Positions 55,424-64,000 of a stretch of DNA of 64,000 nucleotides are shown here, piece after piece; the stretch's first letter is position 1, and the number at the start of each line of letters is the position of its first letter. Position numbers and translations under genes: made by a program. This DNA comes from Enterococcus alcedinis. Its GTDB lineage: Bacteria > Bacillota > Bacilli > Lactobacillales > Enterococcaceae. The notes under the pieces were generated by a model. It was not told the DNA's origin. It was given only the letters and a program-made list of their open reading frames with translations, and did no database searches. The DNA is taken from contig NZ_BMDT01000004.1 in the NCBI RefSeq assembly GCF_014635985.1, forward strand, positions 124,001 to 188,000, read 5' to 3'.

Positions 55424-55768
55424 TTATTCGAAAATCGTTTCGTAGTTCGTAGGTTCGGATAAGGCTAAGTAATTGTCAACGAGTGTTTCTAGTTGCTTAA
55501 AGTTGATAAATCGTGCCTGGCGGTGGACTTCTTTACCTTGATAGAAGACCAAGATTGCAGGTGCAGTCATTACTTGGAATGTCCCCGCGACTTCTTGATA
55601 TTCCAAGGCATCAAGAGTGTACATTGGTAGTTTGTGATGGGCAAACATTTGCTCGACACGCGGTTGAACCGCATGACAGACAGAACAGTTCGGCATGGTG
55701 ATATATAATAAAACAACACGTTCAGATTGAATCTTTTCAAGCGTGTAATTAAAGCTTTCATGTTTCAT
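55424..55768 (-). CDS. Thioredoxin-like protein
   Basis: 114 residues from the ATG at 55768 with AAGGAGG upstream; an in-frame extension to 55819 is not needed. The redox motif CSVC follows a LLYITMPN strand, and the cis-Pro loop TAPAIL is present. It resembles the small thioredoxin YtpP group, which swaps disulfides in the cytoplasm, not the main TrxA (motif CGPC). Partner unknown. Confidence 0.85.
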   Translation of the reverse strand: MKHESFNYTLEKIQSERVVLLYITMPNCSVCHAVQPRVEQMFAHHKLPMYTLDALEYQEVAGTFQVMTAPAILVFYQGKEVHRQARFINFKQLETLVDNYLALSEPTNYETIFE

Positions 55769-55973
55769 AAATGAACCCTCCTTCACATGAAATATACTAA
55801 GGAAAAATAAAGTTGTCAACTTTTGTGTATTTAGTTATAGAACCTTCAAAAAAAGGTCACAAAAGTCGTATATATTTGAATTGTGAGAAAAGAATTTATT
55901 TGTAGTTTAGGACAAGGTTTAGTACAATAGGTAACAGATAGAATGAGTCAAAAAGAGAAAGAGGTGTTGCTTT

Positions 55974-56243
55974 ATGGGATTTACGGATGAAACGGTTCGC
56001 TTTGATTTTGACGACAATCGTAAGAAAGAAGTCAGTGAGACGCTAGCCATCGTTTACCAAGCACTGGAAGAAAAAGGCTATAATCCAATTAACCAAATTG
56101 TGGGTTATTTACTTTCAGGAGATCCGGCTTACATTCCACGTTATCGTGAAGCTCGCAATTTAATTCGTCGCCATGAGCGCGATGAAGTATTAGAAGTTCT
56201 AATTCGTTATTACTTAAAAGATCATGGAGTCCACTTATCATGA
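55974..56243 (+). CDS. ireB: IreB (UPF0297), kinase substrate
   Basis: 89 residues starting [15 protein letters not shown], the conserved IreB/YrzL start, where the threonine region is phosphorylated by the IreK Ser/Thr kinase in Enterococcus and affects cephalosporin resistance. GAAAGAGG precedes the ATG. It overlaps ruvX by four bases and is followed by yrzB, the standard three-gene set. Confidence 0.94.
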   Translation: MGFTDETVRFDFDDNRKKEVSETLAIVYQALEEKGYNPINQIVGYLLSGDPAYIPRYREARNLIRRHERDEVLEVLIRYYLKDHGVHLS

Positions 56244-56668
56244 GAGTGATGGGATTGGACGTTGGATCAAAGACAGTCGGAGTGGCTATCAGTGATCCAA
56301 TGGGATGGACAGCCCAAGGGATTGAAATCATCCAAATTAATGAAGCAGCTGGTCACTTTGGCTTCAAACGTGTTAAGCAATTAATCGATGAATATGAAGT
56401 GACAAAAGTTTGTATAGGTCTACCCAAAAATATGAACAACTCGATTGGTCCACGTGCAGAGGCTTCTTATGCCTATGGTAAAGCATTAGAAGAACGTTTC
56501 AAAGTCGAAGTGGTTTACCAAGACGAACGTTTAACGACTGTTCAAGCAGAGCGGATGCTAGTCGAACAAGGCAACGTTTCGCGTGCGAAGCGTAAAAAAG
56601 TCATCGATAAAGTGGCAGCAGTTGTGATATTACAAAATTATTTAGATCAAAATAGTAATGGCTTTTAA
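56240..56668 (+). CDS. ruvX: Putative Holliday junction resolvase / pre-16S rRNA nuclease
   Basis: 142 residues with the RNase H-like start [20 protein letters not shown] and [14 protein letters not shown], typical of YqgF/RuvX. Family enzymes process 16S rRNA ends or resolve junctions. ATGA overlap with ireB couples translation. Confidence 0.94.
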   Translation: MRVMGLDVGSKTVGVAISDPMGWTAQGIEIIQINEAAGHFGFKRVKQLIDEYEVTKVCIGLPKNMNNSIGPRAEASYAYGKALEERFKVEVVYQDERLTTVQAERMLVEQGNVSRAKRKKVIDKVAAVVILQNYLDQNSNGF

Positions 56669-56707
56669 ATTGATGGCTATTAAAAATTTTAGAAAAGAGG
56701 AAACAAT

Positions 56708-57010
56708 ATGACAGAACATACACATGATCATGAAGGACACGATCACATTACATTAGTAGACGACGAAGGAAACGAAACGTTATACGAAATTCTTTTAACA
56801 ATCGATGGACAAGAAGAATTTGGTCGCAACTACGTTTTACTTTACCCAGCTGGCATTCCAGAAGAAGAAGAAGTAGAATTACAAGCTTATGCTTACATCG
56901 AAAACGAAGATGGCTCTGAAGGAAACTTAGAGCAAATCGAAACAGACAAAGAATGGGATATGATTGAAGAAGTTTTCAATACATTCATGTCAGAAGAAGA
57001 AGAAGCTTAA
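56708..57010 (+). CDS. yrzB: DUF1292 protein (YrzB)
   Basis: 100 residues, very acidic, starting with a His-rich stretch ([11 protein letters not shown]) and containing [16 protein letters not shown], typical of DUF1292. Role unknown; always near ireB and ruvX. The His/Asp-rich start could bind metal. AGAGGAAAC precedes the ATG. Confidence 0.92.
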   Translation: MTEHTHDHEGHDHITLVDDEGNETLYEILLTIDGQEEFGRNYVLLYPAGIPEEEEVELQAYAYIENEDGSEGNLEQIETDKEWDMIEEVFNTFMSEEEEA

Positions 57011-57018
57011 TAATAAGT

Positions 57019-57056
57019 AGGACAAACCTTGATGCATTGGGGTTTGTCCTTTTTTA
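57019..57056 (+). terminator. Intrinsic terminator after yrzB
   Basis: A 10-bp stem (57019-57028 with 57041-57050) and T-run. The next 330 bases (57057-57386) hold no gene and no convincing element. Confidence 0.85.
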
Positions 57057-57386
57057 AAAGTATAACTTGCTAATAAGAGTGAGTCGCACATTCACCTCTC
57101 ACTGTTTCCATAAATATTAGAGAGTAGCTGTAGTGAAAGTGATAAAAAGTTATTAATACGTGAAAAAAGTTAGAATCTAAGAATAGCGGATTAATTTCTG
57201 TGTTTATTCGAAAGAACAATATTGTTATTAGGTTAGCTGTGGAAGAGAATAAAGATAGGTGTGATTAATATTTAAGTTGTGGGGAATTTCATGGTAAACT
57301 GATTCAATTTCTTTTGTTAAGGTACCAAAAATGTAATTATTCTTGATATCATGTTGAGTGTAATTAGATGGACAGGCGGTTTTTAT

Positions 57387-58541
57387 GTGAAAGAGAATTT
57401 AGTAATTGTTGGCAATGGTCTGGATTTATCTTGTGGATTAGAATCAACCTATACTCATTTTTTTGATGCTAGGATATCAAAGAGTATTGAAAAACAGTTA
57501 GAACATTTCAAAAGATATGGTAATGGTAGAAATTTTAATCATAGATCAATTATCTTTAAAGGGGATAGAGCCTTTAGAGAGTATGAAATACCTTTTAGTG
57601 AGTACAACGAAATTAAAGAGGGGAACCTTACATTCTGGGATTTTTTATTTTATTATGTATATGGAAATACGAGTGAAAAAGAGTGGCACAACATTGAACA
57701 GAATATTTTGAATATAATAACTAAGTTGGATTTAACTAAAAAATACTCGGATTTAGGGAGATCTAAGGAAGTAGGATTTGCTGTTATTGGTGGTGATCAC
57801 AAGAAAAGAAACATAGAAAGTGCGTTAAAGCTAAGTAGCGTTATGGCTTATTATGTTTTGCCTGCTGATAGATATTGTGAAAAGAAAAATATGGATGAGT
57901 TTTTATTAAGTGAATTATTTTTATTTGAGAAAGATTTTGCTGATTTTTTGAAGAATAAACTATCCCAAAATAAGAAATATCAAAGAAGAATTGGAACGCA
58001 ATTAAAGAAAATTGTAGGTAAAGATATTGCAGAGAGTGAGAACTTTTCAGTACTATCATTTAATTATACTATTCCGAATCGTTTTAAAAATATTATTACG
58101 AATGTTCACGGTCGGCTGGATCGTGACAATATTATTTTTGGAATAGATCAAAATGATATCAAAGCAACATCGTCAGTTTTTAAATATACTAAAACATTCA
58201 GAAAATTGGTTCAGTCTAAGAGTAAAGATGACTTAATATACATAGATAATAAAAATGAATTGAAGAATATTTATTTTTACGGTCATTCATTAAGTAAATT
58301 AGATTATTCCTATTTTCAATCGATATTTGACTACTATGAGATTTATCAAAGTGAAGTCTCTCTAGTATTTTGCTGTTCAGTTTATGGTGAAAGGACGTCT
58401 TCAGAGATTCTTTCAGAACATGCAAACCTGGTAGGTGCATTGTTAGAACAATATGGATTGACTATGAATAATCAAAATCATGGTAAGAATCTAATGCACA
58501 AGTTGCTTTTAGAGGGACGACTAACTATAAAAGAAATATAA
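57387..58541 (+). CDS. AbiH-like abortive infection protein
   Basis: 384 residues from a GTG at 57387 with AGGCGG upstream; ATG 57351 is in frame but has no ribosome site. Family features: LVIVGNGLDLSCGL with a nucleotide-loop-like GNG, SFNYT in the middle, NVHGR, and near the end FYGHSLSKLDYSYF. This matches the AbiH family, which makes lactococci abort phage infection. AT-rich, unlike the neighbours, consistent with transfer. A UDG-like gene follows after 100 bases. Confidence 0.85.
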   Translation: MKENLVIVGNGLDLSCGLESTYTHFFDARISKSIEKQLEHFKRYGNGRNFNHRSIIFKGDRAFREYEIPFSEYNEIKEGNLTFWDFLFYYVYGNTSEKEWHNIEQNILNIITKLDLTKKYSDLGRSKEVGFAVIGGDHKKRNIESALKLSSVMAYYVLPADRYCEKKNMDEFLLSELFLFEKDFADFLKNKLSQNKKYQRRIGTQLKKIVGKDIAESENFSVLSFNYTIPNRFKNIITNVHGRLDRDNIIFGIDQNDIKATSSVFKYTKTFRKLVQSKSKDDLIYIDNKNELKNIYFYGHSLSKLDYSYFQSIFDYYEIYQSEVSLVFCCSVYGERTSSEILSEHANLVGALLEQYGLTMNNQNHGKNLMHKLLLEGRLTIKEI

Positions 58542-58642
58542 TTTAGAGAATCTCTTTAAAAGACATTCTGCTATAGTCCGGTATAAAATAATAGATCAGT
58601 ATATTATTTCTGATACATAATTTCCTAAAAGGAGTTGTTGTT

Positions 58643-59155
58643 ATGCGATTAACAGAAAAGAATTCTCCGTATTTTTATAAAGAATTGGATATTTTATTTG
58701 TTGCGTTGAATCCACCAGTACAATCGAATCGTAATGGACACTATTTTTCTGGTGAGAGATCTTTATTTTTCCCTAGATTATATGATGCGGGACTTATCAC
58801 CTTCAATTTAGATAAAAAAAATGCAGATGAAATAGTTTTCGGAACTCAAAAGTTTAATTATAAAAATAAAAAATATGGTGTGGTTGATATGCTTCCTTAT
58901 AGAGAAGAGACTAACTCTAAACAGGTTAAAGTAACAGATGATGACTATTATAATTTAATTGACAAACTGATTTTTTCAGACAGTAAAAATATCGTACTCA
59001 TACATAGTAAGGTATCTGAAAAGTTTGAAAAAATAGAGGAAATTGAATTAATCTACGGAAATAACGGGCCTGTATTAGAGTATCTAGATATTAAAGCAAA
59101 TATCTTCAAAATGCCTTTTCCTAATGGATCTAACTATAAAAAGAGGAAATCATAG
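58643..59155 (+). CDS. Uracil-DNA-glycosylase-fold protein, defence-associated (tentative)
   Basis: 170 residues with AAAGGAG upstream. DILFVALNPP then GHYFSGERSLFFPRLYDAGL copies the Mug/UDG pattern (VLFVGINP...GHHFAGPRN.FW..L..AGL), and MPFPNGSN near the end could be the second active-site motif. The family removes uracil or other altered bases. It is AT-rich, lies next to AbiH on the same strand, and may be its partner or an independent anti-phage glycosylase. Activity unknown. Confidence 0.65.
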   Translation: MRLTEKNSPYFYKELDILFVALNPPVQSNRNGHYFSGERSLFFPRLYDAGLITFNLDKKNADEIVFGTQKFNYKNKKYGVVDMLPYREETNSKQVKVTDDDYYNLIDKLIFSDSKNIVLIHSKVSEKFEKIEEIELIYGNNGPVLEYLDIKANIFKMPFPNGSNYKKRKS

Positions 59156-59255
59156 AATGGTACTCGTTAATAAAAGAGGTTCTATAGTTTTTCGTGACTA
59201 TTAAAAGTCAATTGTTAGCATTTTTTATTTTTATCAATTATCTATTCATATATAG

Positions 59256-59261
59256 TATAAT
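59256..59261 (+). promoter_or_regulatory. -10 element of the DUF2500 gene
   Basis: A perfect TATAAT lies 29 bases before the ATG at 59290, in an AT-rich stretch; no clear -35. Confidence 0.5.
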
Positions 59262-59289
59262 GAACAAAAAAGATGATGGAGGATGGGCA

Positions 59290-59649
59290 ATGGAGAGTTA
59301 TATGCTGTTGGAAGAACCACCAATGTTTTCATTTTTTCAGTTTTTTATTTTACTTACTTTTTTTATTATGTTGGGGATTTTTATCTATCGATTAATAAAT
59401 GTTAGTTTAAATATGAATGCAACACCAACGACGATCACTGTCACGTTGATTGGTAAAGACCAGTCTGTTCGTCGCACACAAAATAATTTTACTTCATCAA
59501 TATTTACATTTATTTTTGAAGATGACAAAGGGGAACGCCTTTCTTTTGATGTAGGGAAGAAGGACTATCATCAGTTTGTAGAAGGTGACAAGGGGCAGCT
59601 AACCTATCAACGAAAAATGTTTAAATCATTTGAACGAATAAAAGAATAA
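59290..59649 (+). CDS. DUF2500-like membrane protein
   Basis: 119 residues from the ATG at 59290, seven bases after GGAGG; upstream in-frame codons overlap the promoter. One membrane helix (about 15-37) then a small beta-rich domain with TVTLIGKDQSVRRTQNNFTSS and FDVGKKDYHQFVEGDKGQLTYQ, as in DUF2500. Function unknown. Confidence 0.75.
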   Translation: MESYMLLEEPPMFSFFQFFILLTFFIMLGIFIYRLINVSLNMNATPTTITVTLIGKDQSVRRTQNNFTSSIFTFIFEDDKGERLSFDVGKKDYHQFVEGDKGQLTYQRKMFKSFERIKE

Positions 59650-59653
59650 CAGT

Positions 59654-59696
59654 AAACCCCTTATCTCGAGGAAAACTCGAAATAAGGGGTTTTTAA
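59654..59696. terminator. Bidirectional terminator
   Basis: A stem (59654-59670 with 59676-59692, imperfect) with A and T flanks between the DUF2500 gene and the convergent AKR. Confidence 0.85.
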
Positions 59697-59710
59697 ATTG
59701 TTCTAAAAAA

Positions 59711-60538
59711 TTAGAGCTCTTCGTGTTCATCTGAATTGGCGCCATGTCCATCGGGAGAAGTATCTAAGTTTGTGATACTTTCGATTTCTTCGACAGTCAG
59801 CGAAAAATCAAAAATAGTCAAATTGCTTTTTTGACGTTGTAAATTCGTTGAGCGAGGGATTGAGACAACACCGAGTTGATAGATCCAACGTAAAATAATT
59901 TGTCCGCTGTTCTTTTGATATTTTTCAGCGAGTGTGGCAATCAGTGGATGATTTAAAATCTCGCTGCCACCGCCGAGAGGACTCCAAGCTTGCGTGAGAA
60001 TCCCTTTTTCTTCATGATAAGCTCGCCATGTTTTTTGACTTGTGCCAGGATGTAATTCAATTTGGTTTACAGCAGGTGTGACACCTGTTTCCTGGATAAG
60101 ACGCTCAATATGTTCTGGGCTAAAATTTGAAACACCGATTGTGCGAATCAATCCTAAGCGCTGTGCATCAATCAGAGCCCGCCAGGCATCAACGTACTGA
60201 TCGCGTTTAGGGTTCGGCCAGTGAATCAAGTAAAGATCAAAATAATCGAGACCTGAGCGATACAAAGATTCTTGAATGGTTTTTAACGCGTGATTATATT
60301 CGTGAAAGCGACCCGGTAATTTGGTTGTGACAAAAAGTTGACTTCTAGCGACAGAGCTTTGGCGAATCGCTTCACCTAGAGCCCCTTCATTTTCGTAGTT
60401 ATAGGCAGAATCGAGTAGACGATAACCGTGGTCAATGGCTTCACGAATATAATTGACGCCAAAAGAACCACGTAATCCTGCGGTACCAAAACCAATTGCT
60501 GGAATTTCTAAACTATTATGCATTACAAAATGTTTCAT
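59711..60538 (-). CDS. Aldo/keto reductase (AKR5-like)
   Basis: 275 residues from ATG 60538, eight bases after AAGGAGG (ATG 60544 overlaps it). Tetrad: D in RLLDSAYNYENEG with its Tyr, K in TTKLPG, H in LYLIHWPNP; ending VVSIPRSTNLQRQKSN binds NADPH. It is related to 2,5-diketogluconate reductase-type enzymes. It is divergent from the GH35 gene, with a cre site between them, so a sugar or its breakdown product may be the substrate. Confidence 0.9.
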   Translation of the reverse strand: MKHFVMHNSLEIPAIGFGTAGLRGSFGVNYIREAIDHGYRLLDSAYNYENEGALGEAIRQSSVARSQLFVTTKLPGRFHEYNHALKTIQESLYRSGLDYFDLYLIHWPNPKRDQYVDAWRALIDAQRLGLIRTIGVSNFSPEHIERLIQETGVTPAVNQIELHPGTSQKTWRAYHEEKGILTQAWSPLGGGSEILNHPLIATLAEKYQKNSGQIILRWIYQLGVVSIPRSTNLQRQKSNLTIFDFSLTVEEIESITNLDTSPDGHGANSDEHEEL

Positions 60539-60600
60539 GGTCATTCCTCCTTATAAGATGTTCTGTATATGAGGACAGTATAATGGATTTGACCGTATAA

Positions 60601-60614
60601 TGAAACCGCTATCA
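60601..60614 (+). promoter_or_regulatory. Perfect cre site
   Basis: TGAAACCGCTATCA fits TGWNANCGNTNWCA at every position. It lies between the divergent AKR and GH35 genes, so CcpA could repress both. Confidence 0.8.
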
Positions 60615-60740
60615 TTCAAAAGGTAAGCGCACGTTACTTAAGTGTTTCGAAATCTTTTATTTTTAGGTTTCTCTTTTGATACTTTTAGAAAAGGATTCGG
60701 GCTAAAATAAAGGCAATGATTGAACAAGAAGGAGAAACAG

Positions 60741-62489
60741 ATGGGAAAATTTGAAATTAAAGAAGCGTTTTATTTAAATGAGGAACCGTTTAAAATTATT
60801 TCTGGAGCGATTCATTATTTTCGTGTTGTGCCGGAGTATTGGCGTGATCGCTTAGAAAAGTTACGTTTAATGGGTTGTAACACGGTTGAAACGTATGTCG
60901 CTTGGAATATGCATGAACCAAATGAAGGTGAATTTCATTTTGAAGCGGGCCTTGATCTACGAAAATTTATTCAGACGGCGCAAGAAGTTGGGTTATATGT
61001 GATTTTGCGACCAGCTCCGTATATTTGTGCGGAGTGGGAATTTGGCGGTTTACCTTATTGGCTCTTGCACGATCCCAATTTGAAATTACGCTTTGATTAT
61101 CAGCCATTTATGGAAAAAATTCATCGTTATTTTGATCAATTATTCGCACAAGTCATTGATTTACAAGTCACAAACAACGGACCAATTATTTTGATGCAAG
61201 TTGAAAATGAGTATGGTGGTTACGCGAATGATAAAAACTACATGCGAAAAATGGCGCAAATGATGATTGACCAAGGGGTGAATGTTCCTCTAGTCACTTC
61301 AGATGGTCCGTGGGGGGATATGTTAGAAAATGGTTCGATTCCAGAACTTGCATTACCAACAATTAACTGTGGTTCAAAGGTCAAAGAGCACTTTAAACGT
61401 TTGCGAGCCTTCCACGGTGAAAAACGTCCTTTAATGGTGATGGAGTTTTGGATTGGCTGGTTTGATGCTTGGGGGGATGAAGCTCATCATACAACGAGTG
61501 TGGCAGAAGCAACGAATGAATTATCTGATATTTTAGATGAGGGCTCAGTGAATATTTATATGTTTCATGGAGGAACGAATTTTGGCTTTACTAGTGGAGC
61601 CAATTATTATGAGAAACTAATGCCGGATGTGACGAGTTATGACTACGATGCGTTGTTAACCGAGTGGGGAGATATGACTCCGAAGTATGAAGCGTTCAAA
61701 GAAGTGATTCGCCGACACACAGCGATACCAGAATTCCCCTTAACGACAGTGATTCAGAAGAAGCGTTACGGTAAACAGACGGTTCGTCAACGTGTTTCGT
61801 TATTTGAGACACTCGACACCATCAGTCAAAAAGTCCATTCGAATTACCCACTGTCAATGGAAGCCTTAAACCAAGGTCGCGGCTATATTTATTATCGCAG
61901 TCAAATAGGGCCGGCTCGTCCAATTGACGATTTCCGCTTAATTTCAGCGATGGATCGCGCGCATATTTATATTAATAATCAATTGAAGACCATTCAATAT
62001 GACTTAGAAATCGGTCAAAAAGAATCTTTTGTCTTAGACATGCCAGAAAATGAACTCGGGATTTTGATTGAAAATATGGGACGTGTTAACTATTCGGTGA
62101 AAATGAATCACCAACATAAAGGGATTAAAGATGGTGTCTTAATCAATGGTGCATTCCAAAGTGAGTGGGAGATGTATGCATTGCCAATGGATAACTTAGA
62201 ACACATCGATTTCACGAAAAGCTATCACGTAGGACAACCGAGTTTTTCACGTTTCGTCATTGACATAGAGGAAACAGGGGATACCTTTATTGATTTAGCT
62301 GGTTGGGGTAAAGGGTTCGTGACAGTCAATGGATTCAATATTGGTCGTTTCTGGGAAAAGGGACCTCAAAAACGTTTGTATATTCCCGCACCGATTTTAA
62401 AAATTGGTAGTAATGAAATCATTGTCTTTGAATCAGATGGTCAAGTGACAGACACGGTTACGTTAACAGATATTCCTGATTTAGGATAG
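60741..62489 (+). CDS. GH35 beta-galactosidase (BgaC-like)
   Basis: 582 residues from the ATG at 60741 with AAGGAG upstream. Start SGAIHYFRVVPEYWRDRL, acid/base E157 in VENEYGG and nucleophile E235 in MVMEFWIGW. Beta-sandwich domains follow. Pneumococcal BgaC of the same size removes beta-1,3-linked galactose. No signal peptide, so an intracellular enzyme that fits with the glycan block at the other end of the window. AraC and ThuA-like genes follow. Confidence 0.92.
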   Translation: MGKFEIKEAFYLNEEPFKIISGAIHYFRVVPEYWRDRLEKLRLMGCNTVETYVAWNMHEPNEGEFHFEAGLDLRKFIQTAQEVGLYVILRPAPYICAEWEFGGLPYWLLHDPNLKLRFDYQPFMEKIHRYFDQLFAQVIDLQVTNNGPIILMQVENEYGGYANDKNYMRKMAQMMIDQGVNVPLVTSDGPWGDMLENGSIPELALPTINCGSKVKEHFKRLRAFHGEKRPLMVMEFWIGWFDAWGDEAHHTTSVAEATNELSDILDEGSVNIYMFHGGTNFGFTSGANYYEKLMPDVTSYDYDALLTEWGDMTPKYEAFKEVIRRHTAIPEFPLTTVIQKKRYGKQTVRQRVSLFETLDTISQKVHSNYPLSMEALNQGRGYIYYRSQIGPARPIDDFRLISAMDRAHIYINNQLKTIQYDLEIGQKESFVLDMPENELGILIENMGRVNYSVKMNHQHKGIKDGVLINGAFQSEWEMYALPMDNLEHIDFTKSYHVGQPSFSRFVIDIEETGDTFIDLAGWGKGFVTVNGFNIGRFWEKGPQKRLYIPAPILKIGSNEIIVFESDGQVTDTVTLTDIPDLG

Positions 62490-62493
62490 AGAG

Positions 62494-62535
62494 AAACAAC
62501 AACTTTGCGAAAGAGTGAGGCAAAGTTGTTGTTTT
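62494..62535. terminator. Bidirectional terminator
   Basis: A perfect 15-bp stem (62494-62508 with 62520-62534) with A/T flanks separates GH35 from the convergent AraC gene. Confidence 0.88.
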
Positions 62536-63327
62536 TTAGTTTGAAAGATAATTGGAGCGATAAACGCGAGGTGTTGTCTGTGTTTGACTGATAAAGTGTC
62601 GGTTAAAGCTGCGTTGGGTTTCAAAACCAGATTGTAAGGCAATATCTAAAATCGAAAGTGTTGTGGTCTCAAGGAGTTGTTTGGCATGAGAAATTCGTAG
62701 ATGCGCTAAGTAGAGCGGAAAACTCATTTCGATTTTATTAGAAAAAATTTTAGAAATCGTATAGACATTGGAATGCAAAGCTTCTGCAACCGAATCTGCT
62801 GAAAGAGGTTCTCGGTAATGGGTATCAATATAGCTCAGAATTTGGTGAGTCAAGGATAGGTTTTCTGATGCGCGTTTACGCAATTCCAAAACTTGGAGAA
62901 ATTTAGCAAACATCAATTGCCACAAAGCTTTTTGTAAAAAATATTGTCGGTAATTAGCAGTTGGACTCAGTGGCTCTGTTTGTTGCAATAAAGACTTCAT
63001 ATCGACCGAACTTTCAAATATAGGCGTCTCTGGACAATAAGCCGTTAATAACGCTTCATAATCAGAGAGAAAAACGGAATCCAATAAATAAATGGTCGCT
63101 TCGTAATCGAATCGTGCGTGATAGCTATGTACGCAATGTGGGAAGATAACCGCAATCATTCCTTTGGTCAATTCATATTGCTGATGCTCAATATGTAAGA
63201 TGCATCTGCCTTCCGTGATATAGACGATTTCTGTCTCTTTATGTAGGTGACTAGGGAAATCAAAATTTTGAATAGTCATTCGTCTGAACGCTTCTTGTTC
63301 TTGATGATTCTCATAAAAAGCAAACAT
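62536..63327 (-). CDS. AraC-family regulator with cupin sensor
   Basis: 263 residues: N-terminal cupin-type domain (about 15-95: FPSHLHKETEIVYITEGRC) and C-terminal double helix-turn-helix with ALHSNVYTISKIFSNKIEMS and FETQRSFNRHFISQTQTTPRVYR. It likely senses a sugar and controls the GH35 and/or ThuA-like genes on either side. AGGAGAG precedes the ATG. A cre site lies in the promoter region shared with the ThuA-like gene. Confidence 0.88.
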   Translation of the reverse strand: MFAFYENHQEQEAFRRMTIQNFDFPSHLHKETEIVYITEGRCILHIEHQQYELTKGMIAVIFPHCVHSYHARFDYEATIYLLDSVFLSDYEALLTAYCPETPIFESSVDMKSLLQQTEPLSPTANYRQYFLQKALWQLMFAKFLQVLELRKRASENLSLTHQILSYIDTHYREPLSADSVAEALHSNVYTISKIFSNKIEMSFPLYLAHLRISHAKQLLETTTLSILDIALQSGFETQRSFNRHFISQTQTTPRVYRSNYLSN

Positions 63328-63439
63328 TTCTTCTCTCCTTTAAAATGCCAATTTTTGTCTACTTATTTTGTTGATCTGACATGAATTCTAACGGAAGAGT
63401 TGGTAGAATACAAGCAACAACAAAAATCAATCAATAAAA

Positions 63440-63453
63440 TGATAGCGGTTACC
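63440..63453 (+). promoter_or_regulatory. Near-consensus cre site
   Basis: TGATAGCGGTTACC matches the cre consensus at all but the last position. It lies between the divergent AraC and ThuA-like genes. Confidence 0.6.
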
Positions 63454-63504
63454 ACGAGTTGTCGTGAATCATTGAAAATAACCCAAGTTAGGAGAATCAT
63501 GCAT

Positions 63505-64000
63505 ATGAAACGAGCATTAATTATTCAAGGAGGTTGGGAGGGGCATGAACCCTTGCTGACAAGCCAGCGATTTGCCAATATGTTAAGAGAAGAAGGCGAT
63601 TGGGAAGTTCAAATCGAAGACAATCTGACTTATTTAGAAAAAGAAGAACATTTGAATGCCATCGATTTATTAATTATGTGTTGGACGATGGGGAAAATCA
63701 CAGAGGAGCAAAGGGACAATGTTTCAAAATTTGTCGGAAAAGGTATGGGACTTGCGGGTGCACATGGTGGGATGTGCGATGCTTTTCGTGAAGATACACA
63801 GTGGCAATTTATGACAGGTGGTCAATGGGTCTCGCATCCTGGCGGCGATGGCGTTGACTATATGGTACAGATTCACCACGGTTCAAGCCCAATCGTTTCA
63901 GGACTAATGGATTTCAGTGTCTCGTCTGAACAGTATTATTTACACATCGATCCTGCGATTGAAGTTTTAGCGTCTACACGTTTTCCGCACCCTGATGTGC
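63505..64000 (+). CDS. ThuA-like protein, 5' part
   Basis: The first 165 codons of a gene cut by the window end. Start at ATG 63505 or 63499; TAGGAG lies ten or four bases before. MKRALIIQGGWEGHEP, LAGAHGGMCDAF and the later HPGGDGVDY match the ThuA (trehalose utilisation) glutamine-amidotransferase-like fold, used in oxidative sugar pathways. It is divergent from an AraC regulator with a cre site between, so sugar-controlled. Confidence 0.8.
   Translation, partial: MKRALIIQGGWEGHEPLLTSQRFANMLREEGDWEVQIEDNLTYLEKEEHLNAIDLLIMCWTMGKITEEQRDNVSKFVGKGMGLAGAHGGMCDAFREDTQWQFMTGGQWVSHPGGDGVDYMVQIHHGSSPIVSGLMDFSVSSEQYYLHIDPAIEVLASTRFPHPDV

Noticed and set aside
57059..57386. Small RNA or gene in the gap before AbiH
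   Set aside because: AT-rich with a weak dyad, but no promoter-terminator pair and no ORF with a ribosome site.
1..64000. CRISPR arrays, tRNA or rRNA genes and IS transposases
   Set aside because: No regularly spaced repeats, cloverleaf genes, rRNA sequence or transposase ORFs were seen on either strand.

Overview
The window is AT-rich bacterial DNA with Firmicutes-type signals throughout: strong AGGAGG ribosome-binding sites, intrinsic terminators, and GlnR, CtsR, NrdR and cre-like operators. Its gene content is that of the order Lactobacillales: walRKHIJ, miaA-hflX-glnR-glnA, fba-murA-rho-rpmE2, ydiF next to rex, ireB-ruvX-yrzB, and class Ib nrdHEF. An Enterococcaceae or Carnobacteriaceae member is the most likely source. 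The sequence alone does not fix the genus.

Region by region. (1) 1-18202 is a glycan-foraging block: the tail of a GH125 alpha-mannosidase, a GH38 alpha-mannosidase, a GH20 beta-N-acetylhexosaminidase, a complete binding-protein-dependent sugar importer (two permeases and a lipoprotein), a YesL-like protein, a membrane-bound AraC-type sensor-regulator, a TIM-barrel protein of unknown function, a YitT-like membrane protein, a GH1 glycosidase and a second, shorter GH20. Near-consensus cre sites suggest CcpA control. The enzyme set fits intracellular trimming of host N-glycans. (2) 18268-28205 is housekeeping: clpP with a CtsR box, miaA-hflX, glnR-glnA with a GlnR box, fba, murA, rho, rpmE2. A ~157-bp element ending in a terminator occurs twice, directly after clpP and directly after glnA. 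(3) 28331-34243 holds small enzymes, a heterodimeric ABC drug exporter with a candidate leader-peptide attenuator, and an aldo/keto reductase. (4) 34339-36979 is a compact three-gene CBASS anti-phage operon: CD-NTase, stand-alone E2-like protein with a SEC-C zinc tail, and S-4TM membrane effector. (5) 37174-41580 carries nrdHEF under tandem NrdR boxes, followed by an 850-bp gap with two gene remnants and a candidate small RNA that has its own promoter and terminator. (6) 41582-49223 holds a DUF898 gene, a DUF1836-degV pair and the walRKHIJ operon. (7) 49394-57010 has a ComK-like protein, a MerR/TipAS regulator with its 19-bp-spacer promoter, alanine dehydrogenase, the ABC-F protein YdiF with short upstream ORFs, rex, a thioredoxin-like gene and ireB-ruvX-yrzB. 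(8) 57387-59155 is a second small defence-like insert: AbiH plus a uracil-DNA-glycosylase-fold protein. (9) 59290-64000 returns to sugar metabolism: DUF2500 protein, aldo/keto reductase, GH35 beta-galactosidase with a perfect cre site, AraC regulator and the start of a ThuA-like gene.

How the parts work together. The importer at 7004-10594 would bring in oligosaccharides. GH35, GH20, GH38, GH125 and GH1 enzymes without signal peptides would dismantle them in the cytoplasm. AraC-type regulators and CcpA would control expression. The most unusual content is the CBASS variant, the AbiH/UDG-like pair, the repeated 3'-UTR element, the orphan small RNA, and the two candidate leader-peptide systems ahead of ABC genes.
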